NCBI GenBank assembly: GCA_905181955.1 | Contig: CAJJAC010000004.1 | Span: forward strand, 21,819 to 85,818 | Direction of reading: 5' to 3' | DNA length: 64,000 bases | DNA from: SAR86 cluster bacterium SAR86B | Lineage (GTDB): Bacteria; Pseudomonadota; Gammaproteobacteria; Magnimaribacterales; D2472 | In this document: in pieces, positions 12,463 through 21,601 of the stretch | How the letters are laid out: each line of letters starts with the position of its first letter | Position numbering within the stretch: the first letter of the stretch is position 1 | Program-made: the position numbers and the translations under genes | Notes under the pieces: generated by a model | The model's input: only the letters and a program-made list of their open reading frames with translations | Database searches by the model: none | What the model was told of the DNA's origin: nothing

Positions 12463-12571
12463 ATTATGGGAAGGATTTTAACATTGAACTCTATAAAATA
12501 GTCTTTTAGTGCAATAAAAGATATATTCATTAAATCTTAGATTAAAATATGCACAATCAATTTTTAAAGTT

Positions 12572-15028
12572 ATGGCAAAAGTAATTAAGTTTTTATTCTG
12601 GTCTAGCATGGCTGTGACAAGCCTTGGAATATTAACAACATTAATCATTTTTCTTTATTTAAAACCTGATTTACCTGAGATCAGCTTAGTAAATCAATCC
12701 CAACTTCAAATACCCTTAAAGATTTATACCAATGATGGTGTTCTTATAGGAGAGTTTGGAGAAAAAAAACGAAGACCAATCAGTTTTGATGAAATACCAA
12801 ATAATCTTAAAAATGCTTTTTTAGCTGCAGAAGATAATGGATTCTTTAAACATCAAGGCATCAGTTACACAGGAATTATTAGATCTTTTGTAAGATGCAT
12901 TGGTCCAAATGGATGCTTTGGTGGTGGTGGAACTATCACTATGCAGGTTGTGAGAGGATATGTCTTAACAAGAGATCAAACAGTAATAAGAAAATTGAAA
13001 GAAATTTTTCTTGCCTATCAGCTTGAAAGCTCGGCCAATAAAACTGAAATTTTTGAACTTTATGTAAATAGTATCTTTTTAGGAAATAGATCCTATGGAA
13101 TTGAATCCGCCGCTGATACTTATTTTGGTAAAACCTCTAAAGAGTTGACTCTTGCAGAAAGCGCCTTGATTGCTTCATTAGCGCAGCTTCCATCAAGAGT
13201 AAATCCTATAAGAGCTCCAGAAAGAACAAAATCAAGACGAAATTGGATTCTTGGAAGAATGCTAAAACTAAAGTATATAAGTCATGAGGATTATTTAGTG
13301 GCCGTATCTGAGCCTGTAAATATTTCAAAGAATATCAAGTCTTATGATCTAGATTCACGACACTTAGCTGAATTAATTCGACAAGAGGTCATAAATAGAT
13401 ATGGCTTAAGAGCCTATAGTGAGGGCTGGAAAGTCTATTCAACAATAGACTCAAAACTTCAGAGTAAAGCAATAGAAAGTATATCGGAAAGATTATCAGA
13501 ATATGATAAAAGGCACGGATGGCGTTCAAAAAATAATTATTTAGAGATATTTTCTATAGAGGATTTAGATGCTTTATCAAATCTTAATTACTCTCCTCTT
13601 ACAGAAGGACTCGAAGAAAGTTTTGATTTTTTAGATATAAAAGACACTCTAATTATTAGAGTAAGAAATACTTTTGATTCTAATATTTTTATGCATTCTC
13701 ATCAAAGAGGGATAGTTATTGATGTAAATGAAGATAATTTTAAATACCTAAATGAAGATCTTAAAATTGTAATTCTTGAATGGAATGATGAAATTTATAA
13801 ATGGGCGAGAAGGTATATATCTATTAATTCAAGAGGATCAGCACCGCAGAATTTTTATGATTTAATTAAACCAGGCGACTTCATTTATCTCAAAGCTACG
13901 CAAGATAGTATCTTTTTAGATCAAATTCCTTTGGCTGAGGCTGCACTTATTTCTATAAATCCAATCACAGGGAGTATTTCAAGTTATGTAGGAGGTTCAT
14001 CTTTTAATGATGGTCTTTTTGACCGAGTTAGACTGTCGTTTCCTCAAACTGGCTCAAGCTTCAAACCATTTGTGTATGCATCTGCCTTTGCAAATAATTA
14101 CAATCCATCATCTCTTATTAATGATGCACCAATAATATTTAATGATGAGAATCTTGAAAGTTTTTGGAGACCAGAAAATTATACTGGAAAGTTTTATGGA
14201 CCAACTAGATTAAGAGAGGGGTTGGTTCAATCTCTCAATATTGTATCTATTAAGCTTTTAAGGGAGCTAGGTATTTCAAAAGCAAATAATTATATATCTA
14301 AGTTTGGCTTTGAAAGAGATAGGCTCCCAAATGATTTATCTTTAGCGCTTGGATCAGGAAATTTTTCACCAGCTGAAGTAGCAAGATCTTATGGCGTGAT
14401 AGCCAATAATGGTTACTTGGTAGATTTACACTATGTATCAAAAATTCTAGATAGGAATGGAAATCAAGTTTTTTTGCATAAAAATCTTGATGAGAATAAA
14501 GCAACAGATATAACTTCCAATATGACAGCATTTCCTTGGTTGAATACTACAGAGCTAGAGGCTAAAAAGCCGTATAGTCTGCTCAAAGAGGTATCTAATT
14601 CTGAGAGGGTTGTAGACGAAAGAGTAACGCATATTGTTAAAGATATTTTAAGGGAACATACTCGAAGAGGGTCTACTGGTCGTAAAACTAGCATCTTAAA
14701 AAGATCAGATATTGCAGGAAAAACAGGAACAACCAATGATGCAAAAAGCACTTGGTTTTCAGGCTTTCATGATGATCTTGTTACAACTGTTTGGGTTGGT
14801 ACTGATGATTTTACTTCTCTTGGTGATAATGAATATGGCTCAAGTATCGCTCTTCCAATTTGGGTCGATTATATGAGTTTGGCATTAGAGAATTTACCTG
14901 AATCAGAAGTTAAAATTCCAAGTGGTATATCTTATGTAAGGGTAAATAAATCAACTGGAGAAATTGCAAATTCTGGTGATATAAATACTTATTTTGAATT
15001 ATTTCTCAACGAGAATATTCCTAATTAA
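12572..15028 (+). CDS. mrcA: Penicillin-binding protein 1A (bifunctional peptidoglycan synthase)
   Basis: The 818-residue class A PBP has an N-terminal membrane anchor (about residues 9-30), a GT51 glycosyltransferase domain with catalytic E87 in AAEDNGFF and the GGGGTITMQ motif, and an inserted OB-like region. The transpeptidase domain has S495-x-x-K498 (SSFK), the SLN motif shortly after, and KTGT at 717-720. It polymerises and cross-links peptidoglycan in the periplasm. The position next to divergent aroKB matches mrcA/ponA in pseudomonads. Its last 4 bases overlap the convergent slmA gene. Confidence 0.94.
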   Translation: MAKVIKFLFWSSMAVTSLGILTTLIIFLYLKPDLPEISLVNQSQLQIPLKIYTNDGVLIGEFGEKKRRPISFDEIPNNLKNAFLAAEDNGFFKHQGISYTGIIRSFVRCIGPNGCFGGGGTITMQVVRGYVLTRDQTVIRKLKEIFLAYQLESSANKTEIFELYVNSIFLGNRSYGIESAADTYFGKTSKELTLAESALIASLAQLPSRVNPIRAPERTKSRRNWILGRMLKLKYISHEDYLVAVSEPVNISKNIKSYDLDSRHLAELIRQEVINRYGLRAYSEGWKVYSTIDSKLQSKAIESISERLSEYDKRHGWRSKNNYLEIFSIEDLDALSNLNYSPLTEGLEESFDFLDIKDTLIIRVRNTFDSNIFMHSHQRGIVIDVNEDNFKYLNEDLKIVILEWNDEIYKWARRYISINSRGSAPQNFYDLIKPGDFIYLKATQDSIFLDQIPLAEAALISINPITGSISSYVGGSSFNDGLFDRVRLSFPQTGSSFKPFVYASAFANNYNPSSLINDAPIIFNDENLESFWRPENYTGKFYGPTRLREGLVQSLNIVSIKLLRELGISKANNYISKFGFERDRLPNDLSLALGSGNFSPAEVARSYGVIANNGYLVDLHYVSKILDRNGNQVFLHKNLDENKATDITSNMTAFPWLNTTELEAKKPYSLLKEVSNSERVVDERVTHIVKDILREHTRRGSTGRKTSILKRSDIAGKTGTTNDAKSTWFSGFHDDLVTTVWVGTDDFTSLGDNEYGSSIALPIWVDYMSLALENLPESEVKIPSGISYVRVNKSTGEIANSGDINTYFELFLNENIPN

Positions 15029-15594
15029 TCTTTAAAAGTTGCTAAGACTGCCAGTTTCCATATATTTTCAGAATAACTCGAAGGAGCTTCTTTGAATTTA
15101 GAGCGTATATACCTAGATACAGTTCCCTCTAACAAAGTAACTATTAATTGAGCAGATATACCTGGTTGAACAATAAGTTTATTAGGATCTTCAGCCAATA
15201 TTTGTTTAATATTTAACTCCAATCTCTCAAAAAATTGATTTACTGCATCTGTTACGTTTTGCTCATCAGAACTGAGTGCTTCTCTGGATAAAATTCTTGC
15301 AAAACCTTTATTCTTTTCAAGAAATATAATAAAAAATAGAAATATATTTTTTATTTTCTCTTCAGAACTAAGATCAGTTTTTCTAATTTCAGAACATTTA
15401 GAAAAAATAGCATCATCACAAAACCTAAAGAGTTCAGAAAATATTGATCTTTTACTAGGAAAATGCCTGTATAAGGCCGCCTCAGTTACTCCTGATTTTT
15501 TAGCTAAAATAGCTGTAGTTACTTTTGATAAGTTTCTTTCTTCTAGAAGCCCAGCTAGTGATTGAAGTATTATTTGTTTTCTATCGCCTTTCAA
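15025..15594 (-). CDS. slmA: TetR-family nucleoid occlusion factor SlmA
   Basis: The 189-residue protein has a TetR helix-turn-helix (TTAILAKKSGVTEAALYRHF at about 22-41) and a C-terminal regulatory domain. The pattern EAALYRHFPSKRSIFSEL and the later NQFFERLE region resemble SlmA (198 residues in E. coli), which binds DNA and blocks FtsZ assembly over the nucleoid. Context supports this: slmA commonly lies beside algC (with dut and argB) in gammaproteobacteria, and algC is the gene upstream here. A generic TetR regulator cannot be excluded from sequence alone. Confidence 0.75.
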   Translation of the reverse strand: MKGDRKQIILQSLAGLLEERNLSKVTTAILAKKSGVTEAALYRHFPSKRSIFSELFRFCDDAIFSKCSEIRKTDLSSEEKIKNIFLFFIIFLEKNKGFARILSREALSSDEQNVTDAVNQFFERLELNIKQILAEDPNKLIVQPGISAQLIVTLLEGTVSRYIRSKFKEAPSSYSENIWKLAVLATFKD

Positions 15595-15620
15595 TTTTTA
15601 AATAGTAGTTTTAATTCATT

Positions 15621-16994
15621 CTAATGCATAGTTGGATCAATTTCAGGACATATTCTTTTAAATTCATTCATAAAATTTTCTTGTATTTCATTAAGATCAA
15701 TTTCACTAGAACCTTCAAATCTTAATACTAGTTTAGGAGTTGTATTTGATGCTCTTAATAAACCCCATCCATTACTGAATTCAATTCTTAAACCATCAAT
15801 TGTTATTTTCTTTCCATCCAAAGAGCACTCCTCTGCAAACTTTTTAACAATATCAAACTTACTATCATCACTCGCATAGATATTAAGTTCGGGTGTAGAA
15901 AATGATTTTGGTAATTCAGAAATCATTTCATCTATTGAGGAATTTGATCTATTAATTAAATCTATTATTCTTACTCCTGCATAGTGACCATCATCAAATC
16001 CATACCAATCATCATTAAAAAATATATGACCACTCATTTCTCCTGCAAGCAAAGCATTTGTTTCTCTAAGCTTATTTTTTATATGGAAATGTCCGGTGGG
16101 TGACATAATTGGCTCTCCACCATTTGTTTTAATAATTTCTGCAAGTAAGTTTGAGCACTTCACATCAAATATAATTTGACCGCCATTGTTTCTTGCTAAT
16201 ATATCTTTAGCAAAAAGCATCATAATTTTATCTGGAAAAACCACATTTCCTTTTTCGGTAACTAATCCAACTCTGTCGCCATCACCATCAAATGCAAGAC
16301 CAAGATCAGCATTTTCAGATTTAACCGATTTAATCAGGTCCTGAAGGTTTGCAAGCTTTCCCGGATCTGGATGATGATTAGGAAAATTGCCGTCAATCTC
16401 AGGGAAGAGATTAATTACATTGCAGCCTAGTCTTTTAAATAATTCAGGAGCAACACATCCAGCAGCGCCATTGCCGCAATCAATTATAACTTTTAAATTT
16501 TCCGGTTTATCTAATGTTATTTTTTGTAAAACATCATTTATATAATCTTCAATGATATCTAATTTAATTATTTCTTCTTTGATTTCATTGAAATCAAGAA
16601 CAGATTTGGTCAATGATAATATTTCAGTACCTGACACAGGTTTATTATTAATTACCATCTTAATCCCATTATCATCTTTGGGGTTATGACTACCAGTAAT
16701 CATAATACCGCTCTTAGAATCACTGTTCTTAGCTGCATAATACAAAATAGGGCTTGTAACTAATCCAATATTTGTAACTGAAATACCTGATCTGGCTAAA
16801 GAGCTGCACATAGAATCCAATAACGTCTCTCCAGATAACCTCCCATCTCTTCCTACTGAAATTTGTGAAACGCCTTCTTCTTTGCATTTTAAAGCTATAG
16901 CTTGCGCAATAAGAGAAATTATATTTTCGTTAATTTCCGAAGGATAAGTACCTCTAATATCATATTCTCGAAATATAGATTCAATAACATTCAT
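15621..16994 (-). CDS. algC: Phosphomannomutase/phosphoglucomutase
   Basis: The 457-residue alpha-D-phosphohexomutase has the phosphoserine loop TGSHNP with S102, the metal loop DGDGD at 236-240, the sugar-binding GEMSGH and a C-terminal phosphate-binding region (RASNTTP). AlgC interconverts mannose-6-P/mannose-1-P and glucose-6-P/glucose-1-P, feeding LPS and exopolysaccharide precursors. It lies upstream of slmA with 26 bases between and is divergent from ilvE. AAGGA lies about 6 bases before the ATG as ribosome binding site. ManB or GlmM were considered: the length and SHNPKDDNGIK motif fit the AlgC group better. Confidence 0.87.
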   Translation of the reverse strand: MNVIESIFREYDIRGTYPSEINENIISLIAQAIALKCKEEGVSQISVGRDGRLSGETLLDSMCSSLARSGISVTNIGLVTSPILYYAAKNSDSKSGIMITGSHNPKDDNGIKMVINNKPVSGTEILSLTKSVLDFNEIKEEIIKLDIIEDYINDVLQKITLDKPENLKVIIDCGNGAAGCVAPELFKRLGCNVINLFPEIDGNFPNHHPDPGKLANLQDLIKSVKSENADLGLAFDGDGDRVGLVTEKGNVVFPDKIMMLFAKDILARNNGGQIIFDVKCSNLLAEIIKTNGGEPIMSPTGHFHIKNKLRETNALLAGEMSGHIFFNDDWYGFDDGHYAGVRIIDLINRSNSSIDEMISELPKSFSTPELNIYASDDSKFDIVKKFAEECSLDGKKITIDGLRIEFSNGWGLLRASNTTPKLVLRFEGSSEIDLNEIQENFMNEFKRICPEIDPTMH

Positions 16995-17026
16995 ATTCTT
17001 CCTTTAGTATTTACTTCTAGTTTGTC

Positions 17027-17054
17027 ATAATACTTTACCTAAATTAACTCGCAA
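17027..17054 (-). promoter_or_regulatory. Putative sigma70 promoter of algC-slmA
   Basis: On the minus strand, TTGCGA (17054-17049) and TATTAT (17032-17027) are separated by 16 bases. The ATG of algC at 16994 is about 30 bases downstream. The pair lies inside the 63-base divergent spacer with ilvE, and its -35 abuts the ilvE start. Confidence 0.4.
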
Positions 17055-17057
17055 CAA

Positions 17058-17981
17058 ATGTTTATAAATACTGAAACAAAATTTATATGGAAAAATGGAT
17101 CTTTTCAGGCATGGGATGATTCAAATATTCATATTCTTACTCATACGTTTCATTATGGATTGGGAGTATTTGAGGGAGTTAGAGCCTACAGCACTTCTAA
17201 AGGGCCAGCAATATTTCGATTAAATGATCATACTGATAGACTATTTTCTGCAGCAGATAAGGTAAATATTGAAATACCATGCTCAAAAAATGAAATCAAT
17301 GATGTCCAAAGAGCTATTTTCTCTAAAAATAATTTAGAAGAAGGCTATATAAGACCCATGATTTATTTAGGAAGTGAGTCAATGGGACTCAGAGCTACAG
17401 ACTTATCAGTAAACACTGCTGTTGCTGCCTGGGAATGGCCGTCTTATATGAGCCCTGAATCTAAAGAGAGCGGCATTTCAATAATTAAATCCCCTTTTCC
17501 ACAATATTCAAATCCTCTATATTCTGGTAATAAGATTATGGGAAGCTATATTAATTCTATAATGGCTCTTCAGGATGCTATAAAGAAGGGAGCAGATGAG
17601 GCGCTTTTAATGGATGAAAATGGTTTTATTTCAGAAGGTAGTGGAGAAAATATATTTATCATAAAAAATGATGAGATATATACACCCAAAATTGAACATT
17701 GTTTAAATGGAATAACCAGACAGTCTGTAATAACTATAGCTGAAGATTTTGGCATAAATGTTTTTGAAAAAGATCTTACTTACGAAGACCTAAGTGATGC
17801 GGACGAAGCGTTTTTTACCGGCACAGCTGTTGAAATAACTCCAGTAACAAAAATTGATTCAAAACCAATTGGAACTGGTGCAAGAGGCCCAATTACTAAA
17901 AAGCTCCAAGAAACATATAGCCTAATAGTAACTGGTCAAAGTGATCAATATAACTCCTGGCTTACATATACCGACTCCTAG
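17058..17981 (+). CDS. ilvE: Branched-chain amino acid aminotransferase
   Basis: The 307-residue class IV aminotransferase has the PLP lysine K159 (in SGNKIMGSY), the N-terminal FHYGLGVFEGVRAY, and the C-terminal SEGSGENIF and FFTGTAVEITP. It catalyses the final transamination giving leucine, isoleucine and valine. It is the first gene of a run followed by glycosyltransferase and methyltransferase genes. In pseudomonads ilvE likewise sits beside LPS-core (waa) genes, so the neighbourhood is conserved even though the following genes differ. Confidence 0.94.
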   Translation: MFINTETKFIWKNGSFQAWDDSNIHILTHTFHYGLGVFEGVRAYSTSKGPAIFRLNDHTDRLFSAADKVNIEIPCSKNEINDVQRAIFSKNNLEEGYIRPMIYLGSESMGLRATDLSVNTAVAAWEWPSYMSPESKESGISIIKSPFPQYSNPLYSGNKIMGSYINSIMALQDAIKKGADEALLMDENGFISEGSGENIFIIKNDEIYTPKIEHCLNGITRQSVITIAEDFGINVFEKDLTYEDLSDADEAFFTGTAVEITPVTKIDSKPIGTGARGPITKKLQETYSLIVTGQSDQYNSWLTYTDS

Positions 17982-19254
17982 AAATTTGAAATCTTTAAAG
18001 ATACTTATCTTAAGCTACAGAAGTGCACCCTTTGGTGGTGGGCAGGGAATCTATGTAAAAGATTTATCAAAGTCTTTAATGGACTTAGGTCACGATGTAA
18101 CTGTATTTTCAGGACCACCATATCCACAACTAGATAATAAAATAAAATTAATACAATCTCCTGGCTTAAATCTATTCGAAACCTTTGATTTTAAAGATAG
18201 ATTTTTTAAATTCATAAATTATAAAAATAAAACAATTACTGATTTATATGAATTTCTATCTGTACTTTTTGGAGGATTTCCAGAAATGAGAACTTTTGGT
18301 GCAAGAGCTAAAAAATATATTTTAAAAAATCAATATGATTTAGTTATTGATAATCAATCAGTAAGTTATGGCATGGAATATATTCAAATTCTTACACCTT
18401 TGATTGAGGTTATTCATCACCCGATTACTATGGATCTGAAGCATGAATTAGAAACAAATACTAATCTTATATATAGTCTTTCAAGACGAAGATGGTATTC
18501 CTTTTTAAGAATGCAAAAAAAAGTAGCACCTTTGTTACAAAATATACTAACTCCTTCATATAGTTCAAAAAAAGATATTATTAATGATTTTCACGTTGAG
18601 CCTAAAAATATTTCTGTTATACATAATGCTATAGATTCTAATATATTTAGGCCTTATCCTGAGATAGAAAGGATACCTCATAGACTAATCACAACTGCTA
18701 GTGCAGATGTCCCTCTAAAAGGTTTAGATTTCACGCTTCACGCTATAGCTGCATTAGCTAAAGACTTTGACGATATTGAGTTATTAGTCATAGGGAGTTC
18801 AAGAGAAGGTGGACATACAGAAAGATTGATCAAAAAATTGAATCTCAATGAAAGAGTTACATTTAAAACTGGAATTACAAAAGATGAAATTGCCCAAGAA
18901 TATGCTAGAAGCTCAGTCGCTATAGTTAGTTCTTTATATGAAGGCTTTGGATATCCTGTTGCTGAAGCTATGTCATGCTCTACGCCTTTAATTGCTACAG
19001 ACGTAGCATCAATTCCAGAAATAACAGATGATTATGCAATATTAATTCCTCCAAAGAATTCTGTGGCTATAAATGATTCCATTAGAAAAATATTTCTTAA
19101 ACCTAATCTGTATAATGAGATAGCAGATAGAGGCAGGCAGCATATAAAGACCAAATTTAATTGGCTTTTTATAGGCAAACAATATGAAGAATTAATGTAT
19201 AAAGTCATAAAAAATCATAAAACAATTATTAAAGGCAATAATGCTAACTTTTGA
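17941..19254 (+). CDS. GT4-family glycosyltransferase
   Basis: The protein has the two-Rossmann GT-B fold of GT4 enzymes. The N-terminal glycine-rich acceptor loop is YRSAPFGGGQGIYV, the C-terminal half starts near LITTASADVPLKGLD, and the EX7E-type donor motif starts at E334 (EGFGYPVAEAMSCSTPLIA). It probably transfers a sugar from a nucleotide donor during LPS or other surface-glycan synthesis, on the cytoplasmic side. The GTG start at 17941 overlaps ilvE by 41 bases. A TTG at 17986, 4 bases after the ilvE stop, would give the more usual MKSLKILILS start. Neither has a good ribosome binding site. Donor and acceptor cannot be read from sequence. Confidence 0.82.
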   Translation: MINITPGLHIPTPRNLKSLKILILSYRSAPFGGGQGIYVKDLSKSLMDLGHDVTVFSGPPYPQLDNKIKLIQSPGLNLFETFDFKDRFFKFINYKNKTITDLYEFLSVLFGGFPEMRTFGARAKKYILKNQYDLVIDNQSVSYGMEYIQILTPLIEVIHHPITMDLKHELETNTNLIYSLSRRRWYSFLRMQKKVAPLLQNILTPSYSSKKDIINDFHVEPKNISVIHNAIDSNIFRPYPEIERIPHRLITTASADVPLKGLDFTLHAIAALAKDFDDIELLVIGSSREGGHTERLIKKLNLNERVTFKTGITKDEIAQEYARSSVAIVSSLYEGFGYPVAEAMSCSTPLIATDVASIPEITDDYAILIPPKNSVAINDSIRKIFLKPNLYNEIADRGRQHIKTKFNWLFIGKQYEELMYKVIKNHKTIIKGNNANF

Positions 19255-19945
19255 TTTCAACAAAATTAATATTCCAGATGGTGCAAAGGTTCTAGATCTT
19301 GGTTGTGGAGAAGGGCGACATATATTTGGAATAATGGACAAATATCCTAATGCTTATTGTGTGGGCTTAGATCTTCACACTGAATCTTTGAAAATTGCTC
19401 AAGAGGGTGCAGAATATTTTGAATCTATATCTAATGAAGGAGCAGGTTTTACTTTGGCTTCTGGTTATCAAATGCCTTTTGCTGACTCTTCATTTGATAT
19501 GGTAGTTTGTTCTGAAGTGCTAGAACACTTAATTAATTACGAAGATGCTTTAAATGAAATTCAGAGGGTATTAAAACCAGATGGTTATTTCTTACCCAGC
19601 TTTCCTGCATATTGGCCTGAAAGAGTATGCTGGATGCTATCAGAAGATTATCACAACATGCCAGGCGGGCATGTAAGAATTTTTAAGAAGAAACAGGCAA
19701 TTAATACAATTTCAAGTCACGGTTTTAATTATATTTCCTCTGAAAAATTTCATTCACTCCATGCCCCATATTGGTGGTTAAGATGCATGTTTTGGAAAAC
19801 ACAAGAAACAAATATATTAGTTAGAGCTTATAAAAAGGTTCTGGAAAAACAGATACTTAAAAAACCTTTGTATCTTGAGATACTTGATAAGATTCTTAAT
19901 CCAATACTTGGAAAGAGTATTGCCATGTATTACCAAAAAAAATAA
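19241..19945 (+). CDS. Class I SAM-dependent methyltransferase
   Basis: The 234-residue protein has a class I Rossmann methyltransferase core: motif I VLDLGCGEGRHI (about 17-28), an acidic residue at GLDLHTES binding the SAM ribose, and the later motifs FDMVVCSEVLEHL and RVLKPDGYFLPS. The Methyltransf_11 type is common among small-molecule and sugar methyltransferases. It overlaps the glycosyltransferase gene by 14 bases, and its stop shares a base with the next start (TAATG). The tight packing suggests it modifies the same glycan or lipid. The substrate is unknown. Confidence 0.82.
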   Translation: MLTFDFNKINIPDGAKVLDLGCGEGRHIFGIMDKYPNAYCVGLDLHTESLKIAQEGAEYFESISNEGAGFTLASGYQMPFADSSFDMVVCSEVLEHLINYEDALNEIQRVLKPDGYFLPSFPAYWPERVCWMLSEDYHNMPGGHVRIFKKKQAINTISSHGFNYISSEKFHSLHAPYWWLRCMFWKTQETNILVRAYKKVLEKQILKKPLYLEILDKILNPILGKSIAMYYQKK

Positions 19946-21003
19946 TGTATATACCTACAAAGAAGACATTTGAAGGTCTTGAGTATAGTCACCTAGATTT
20001 TTATAAACCACTAGAAGGTTACATAAAATCGTGTCAGTCACTTTCAGGGGCAATTCCTTCCTTAAAATGCGGCAAGCTTGATCCATGGGATCATGTCGAA
20101 TCCTTAATGGGTCTAACCACTTTAGGAAATTTAGAGGGTGCAAGGCTTGGATTTGATTGGTTGATCAGTAATCAAAATAAAGATGGAAGTTGGTATAGCG
20201 AGTTTGTTAATGACAAGGCAACTCAAACAAATAAACAGACTCATTTTTCATGCTATATGAGCACCGGATTACTTCATTATTACTTAATAACTAAAGACTT
20301 AGAATACGTTAAATCAATTTGGCCTCACGCTAGCAAGGGTATTAATTTTTGCTTAAACCTGCAAAATAATAAAGGAACAATCCCATGGTGTCTCAACAAG
20401 GAAGGCTTGCCTGGAGATGATTATTTAATTACTGGCTCATCCTCTACTTTAAAAAGTCTAGAATGCGCAATTGCCTTATTTAAAATTATTAAAGATACAG
20501 ATAAATTGATGTTAGATAGTTGGGAAACTGCATATCTTAAATTAAGAAAAGCCATAAGGAATCCAGAAGGCTTATTTGATATCCAAATAGATAGAAAAAG
20601 GTTTTCTATGGATTGGTATTACCCAATAATTTCAGGAGCTTTTAACACAGATGAAAGCAAAGAAATCATAAATAAAACTCTTTCAGAATTTTACGTCAAA
20701 GGAATAGGAATTAAATGCGTTAAAGAAGAGCCATGGGTAACTGTTGCTGAAACTAGTGAATTTGTAATTGCTGCAGCAAAAGCAGAAGAGCTAAATTTAG
20801 CACAAGACATATTTTTAGAATCCTTAAATATCTCTGATAACAATAATATTCCTTTCATGGGATGGCAGTATGTTGAAAATATATTTTGGCCTGATGAAAA
20901 GCCATCATGGACTGCGGCTGCGGTAATATTAGCCGCAGATTCTCTTTATAAATTTACTGATGGATGTAATTTATTTATTGATTCACAGATTAAAAATCTT
21001 TAG
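19945..21003 (+). CDS. Uncharacterised alpha/alpha-toroid protein (prenyltransferase/squalene-cyclase-like repeats)
   Basis: I do not recognise a named family for this 352-residue protein. The sequence shows repeated helical hairpins with DPWDHVESLMGL, GFDWLISNQNKDGSW and later LNLQNNKGTIPW, plus WTAAAVILAADSLYKF near the end. That is the pattern of alpha/alpha-barrel folds seen in terpene cyclase-like, prenyltransferase-beta-like and some glycan-active proteins. No DxDD cyclase motif and no signal peptide are visible. It sits in a coupled run after a glycosyltransferase and a methyltransferase and is convergent (14-base overlap) with a second methyltransferase, so a role in making or modifying an envelope glycan or lipid is likely. 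Confidence 0.55.
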   Translation: MYIPTKKTFEGLEYSHLDFYKPLEGYIKSCQSLSGAIPSLKCGKLDPWDHVESLMGLTTLGNLEGARLGFDWLISNQNKDGSWYSEFVNDKATQTNKQTHFSCYMSTGLLHYYLITKDLEYVKSIWPHASKGINFCLNLQNNKGTIPWCLNKEGLPGDDYLITGSSSTLKSLECAIALFKIIKDTDKLMLDSWETAYLKLRKAIRNPEGLFDIQIDRKRFSMDWYYPIISGAFNTDESKEIINKTLSEFYVKGIGIKCVKEEPWVTVAETSEFVIAAAKAEELNLAQDIFLESLNISDNNNIPFMGWQYVENIFWPDEKPSWTAAAVILAADSLYKFTDGCNLFIDSQIKNL

Positions 21004-21601
21004 TTAAGCATACTATCGTGTCTACTCTTTCATACAATTTATAGCCTTCACCTAGAGCTCTTTTATATATCTCATATGGGGCTTGTCCGCCAAGCTCAGG
21101 ATCTTCAAAAATATCATGGATAACTAAAGCTCCTCCTTTTTTAATATAAGATTGCCAACTCTCATAATCTAAAGTTGCAGACTCTAATGAATGACTTCCA
21201 TCTATAAAAACCATACCAAGATTTTTATTCCAGCCTTTTGCTGCTGCTGCTGATGAGCTAACTATAGGTATTACCGTATCCTCTAGATCAAATGCTCTTA
21301 TATTTTTTATAAAGAGTGGGAAAGTATTTACTGCATTTAAGCTGTAGTCAAAAATCTCAGAGTCAAAATACTCTTCATTAAGCTGATGCTCTTCAGAGCC
21401 TTTATGATGATCAATAGTAAAAACCACTTGATCTTCTTTTTTAGAAGCCAAGCCTAGATAAATTGAAGACTTACCACAAAAACTACCTATTTCAAGCAAG
21501 GGACCAATTTGAGAGAATATTTTAGCCCAGGACATGAGAGCTTTACCTTCATGATCGGGCATAAAGCCTTTTATATCTTCGATTCCTTTAAGACCAATCA
21601 T
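20990..21601 (-). CDS. Class I SAM methyltransferase-like protein (CmcI/Methyltransf_24 type)
   Basis: The 203-residue protein has LLEIGSFCGKSSIYLG (motif I, SAM binding), VVFTIDHHKGSEEH (ribose-binding acidic position) and MVFIDGSHSLESATLDYESW, then GGALVIHDI. This is the typical layout of Methyltransf_24/CmcI-like O-methyltransferases, where the IDGSH and HD motifs bind a divalent metal. It follows lpxL with a 4-base overlap, so it shares a transcript with lipid A acylation. A sugar or lipid methyl transfer is a reasonable guess. The substrate is not determinable. Confidence 0.75.
   Translation of the reverse strand: MIGLKGIEDIKGFMPDHEGKALMSWAKIFSQIGPLLEIGSFCGKSSIYLGLASKKEDQVVFTIDHHKGSEEHQLNEEYFDSEIFDYSLNAVNTFPLFIKNIRAFDLEDTVIPIVSSSAAAAKGWNKNLGMVFIDGSHSLESATLDYESWQSYIKKGGALVIHDIFEDPELGGQAPYEIYKRALGEGYKLYERVDTIVCLTKDF

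Noticed and set aside
14298..14751. Two minus-strand open frames inside the PBP1A gene
   Set aside because: Both lie opposite the transpeptidase domain, have no ribosome binding site and no recognisable protein pattern.
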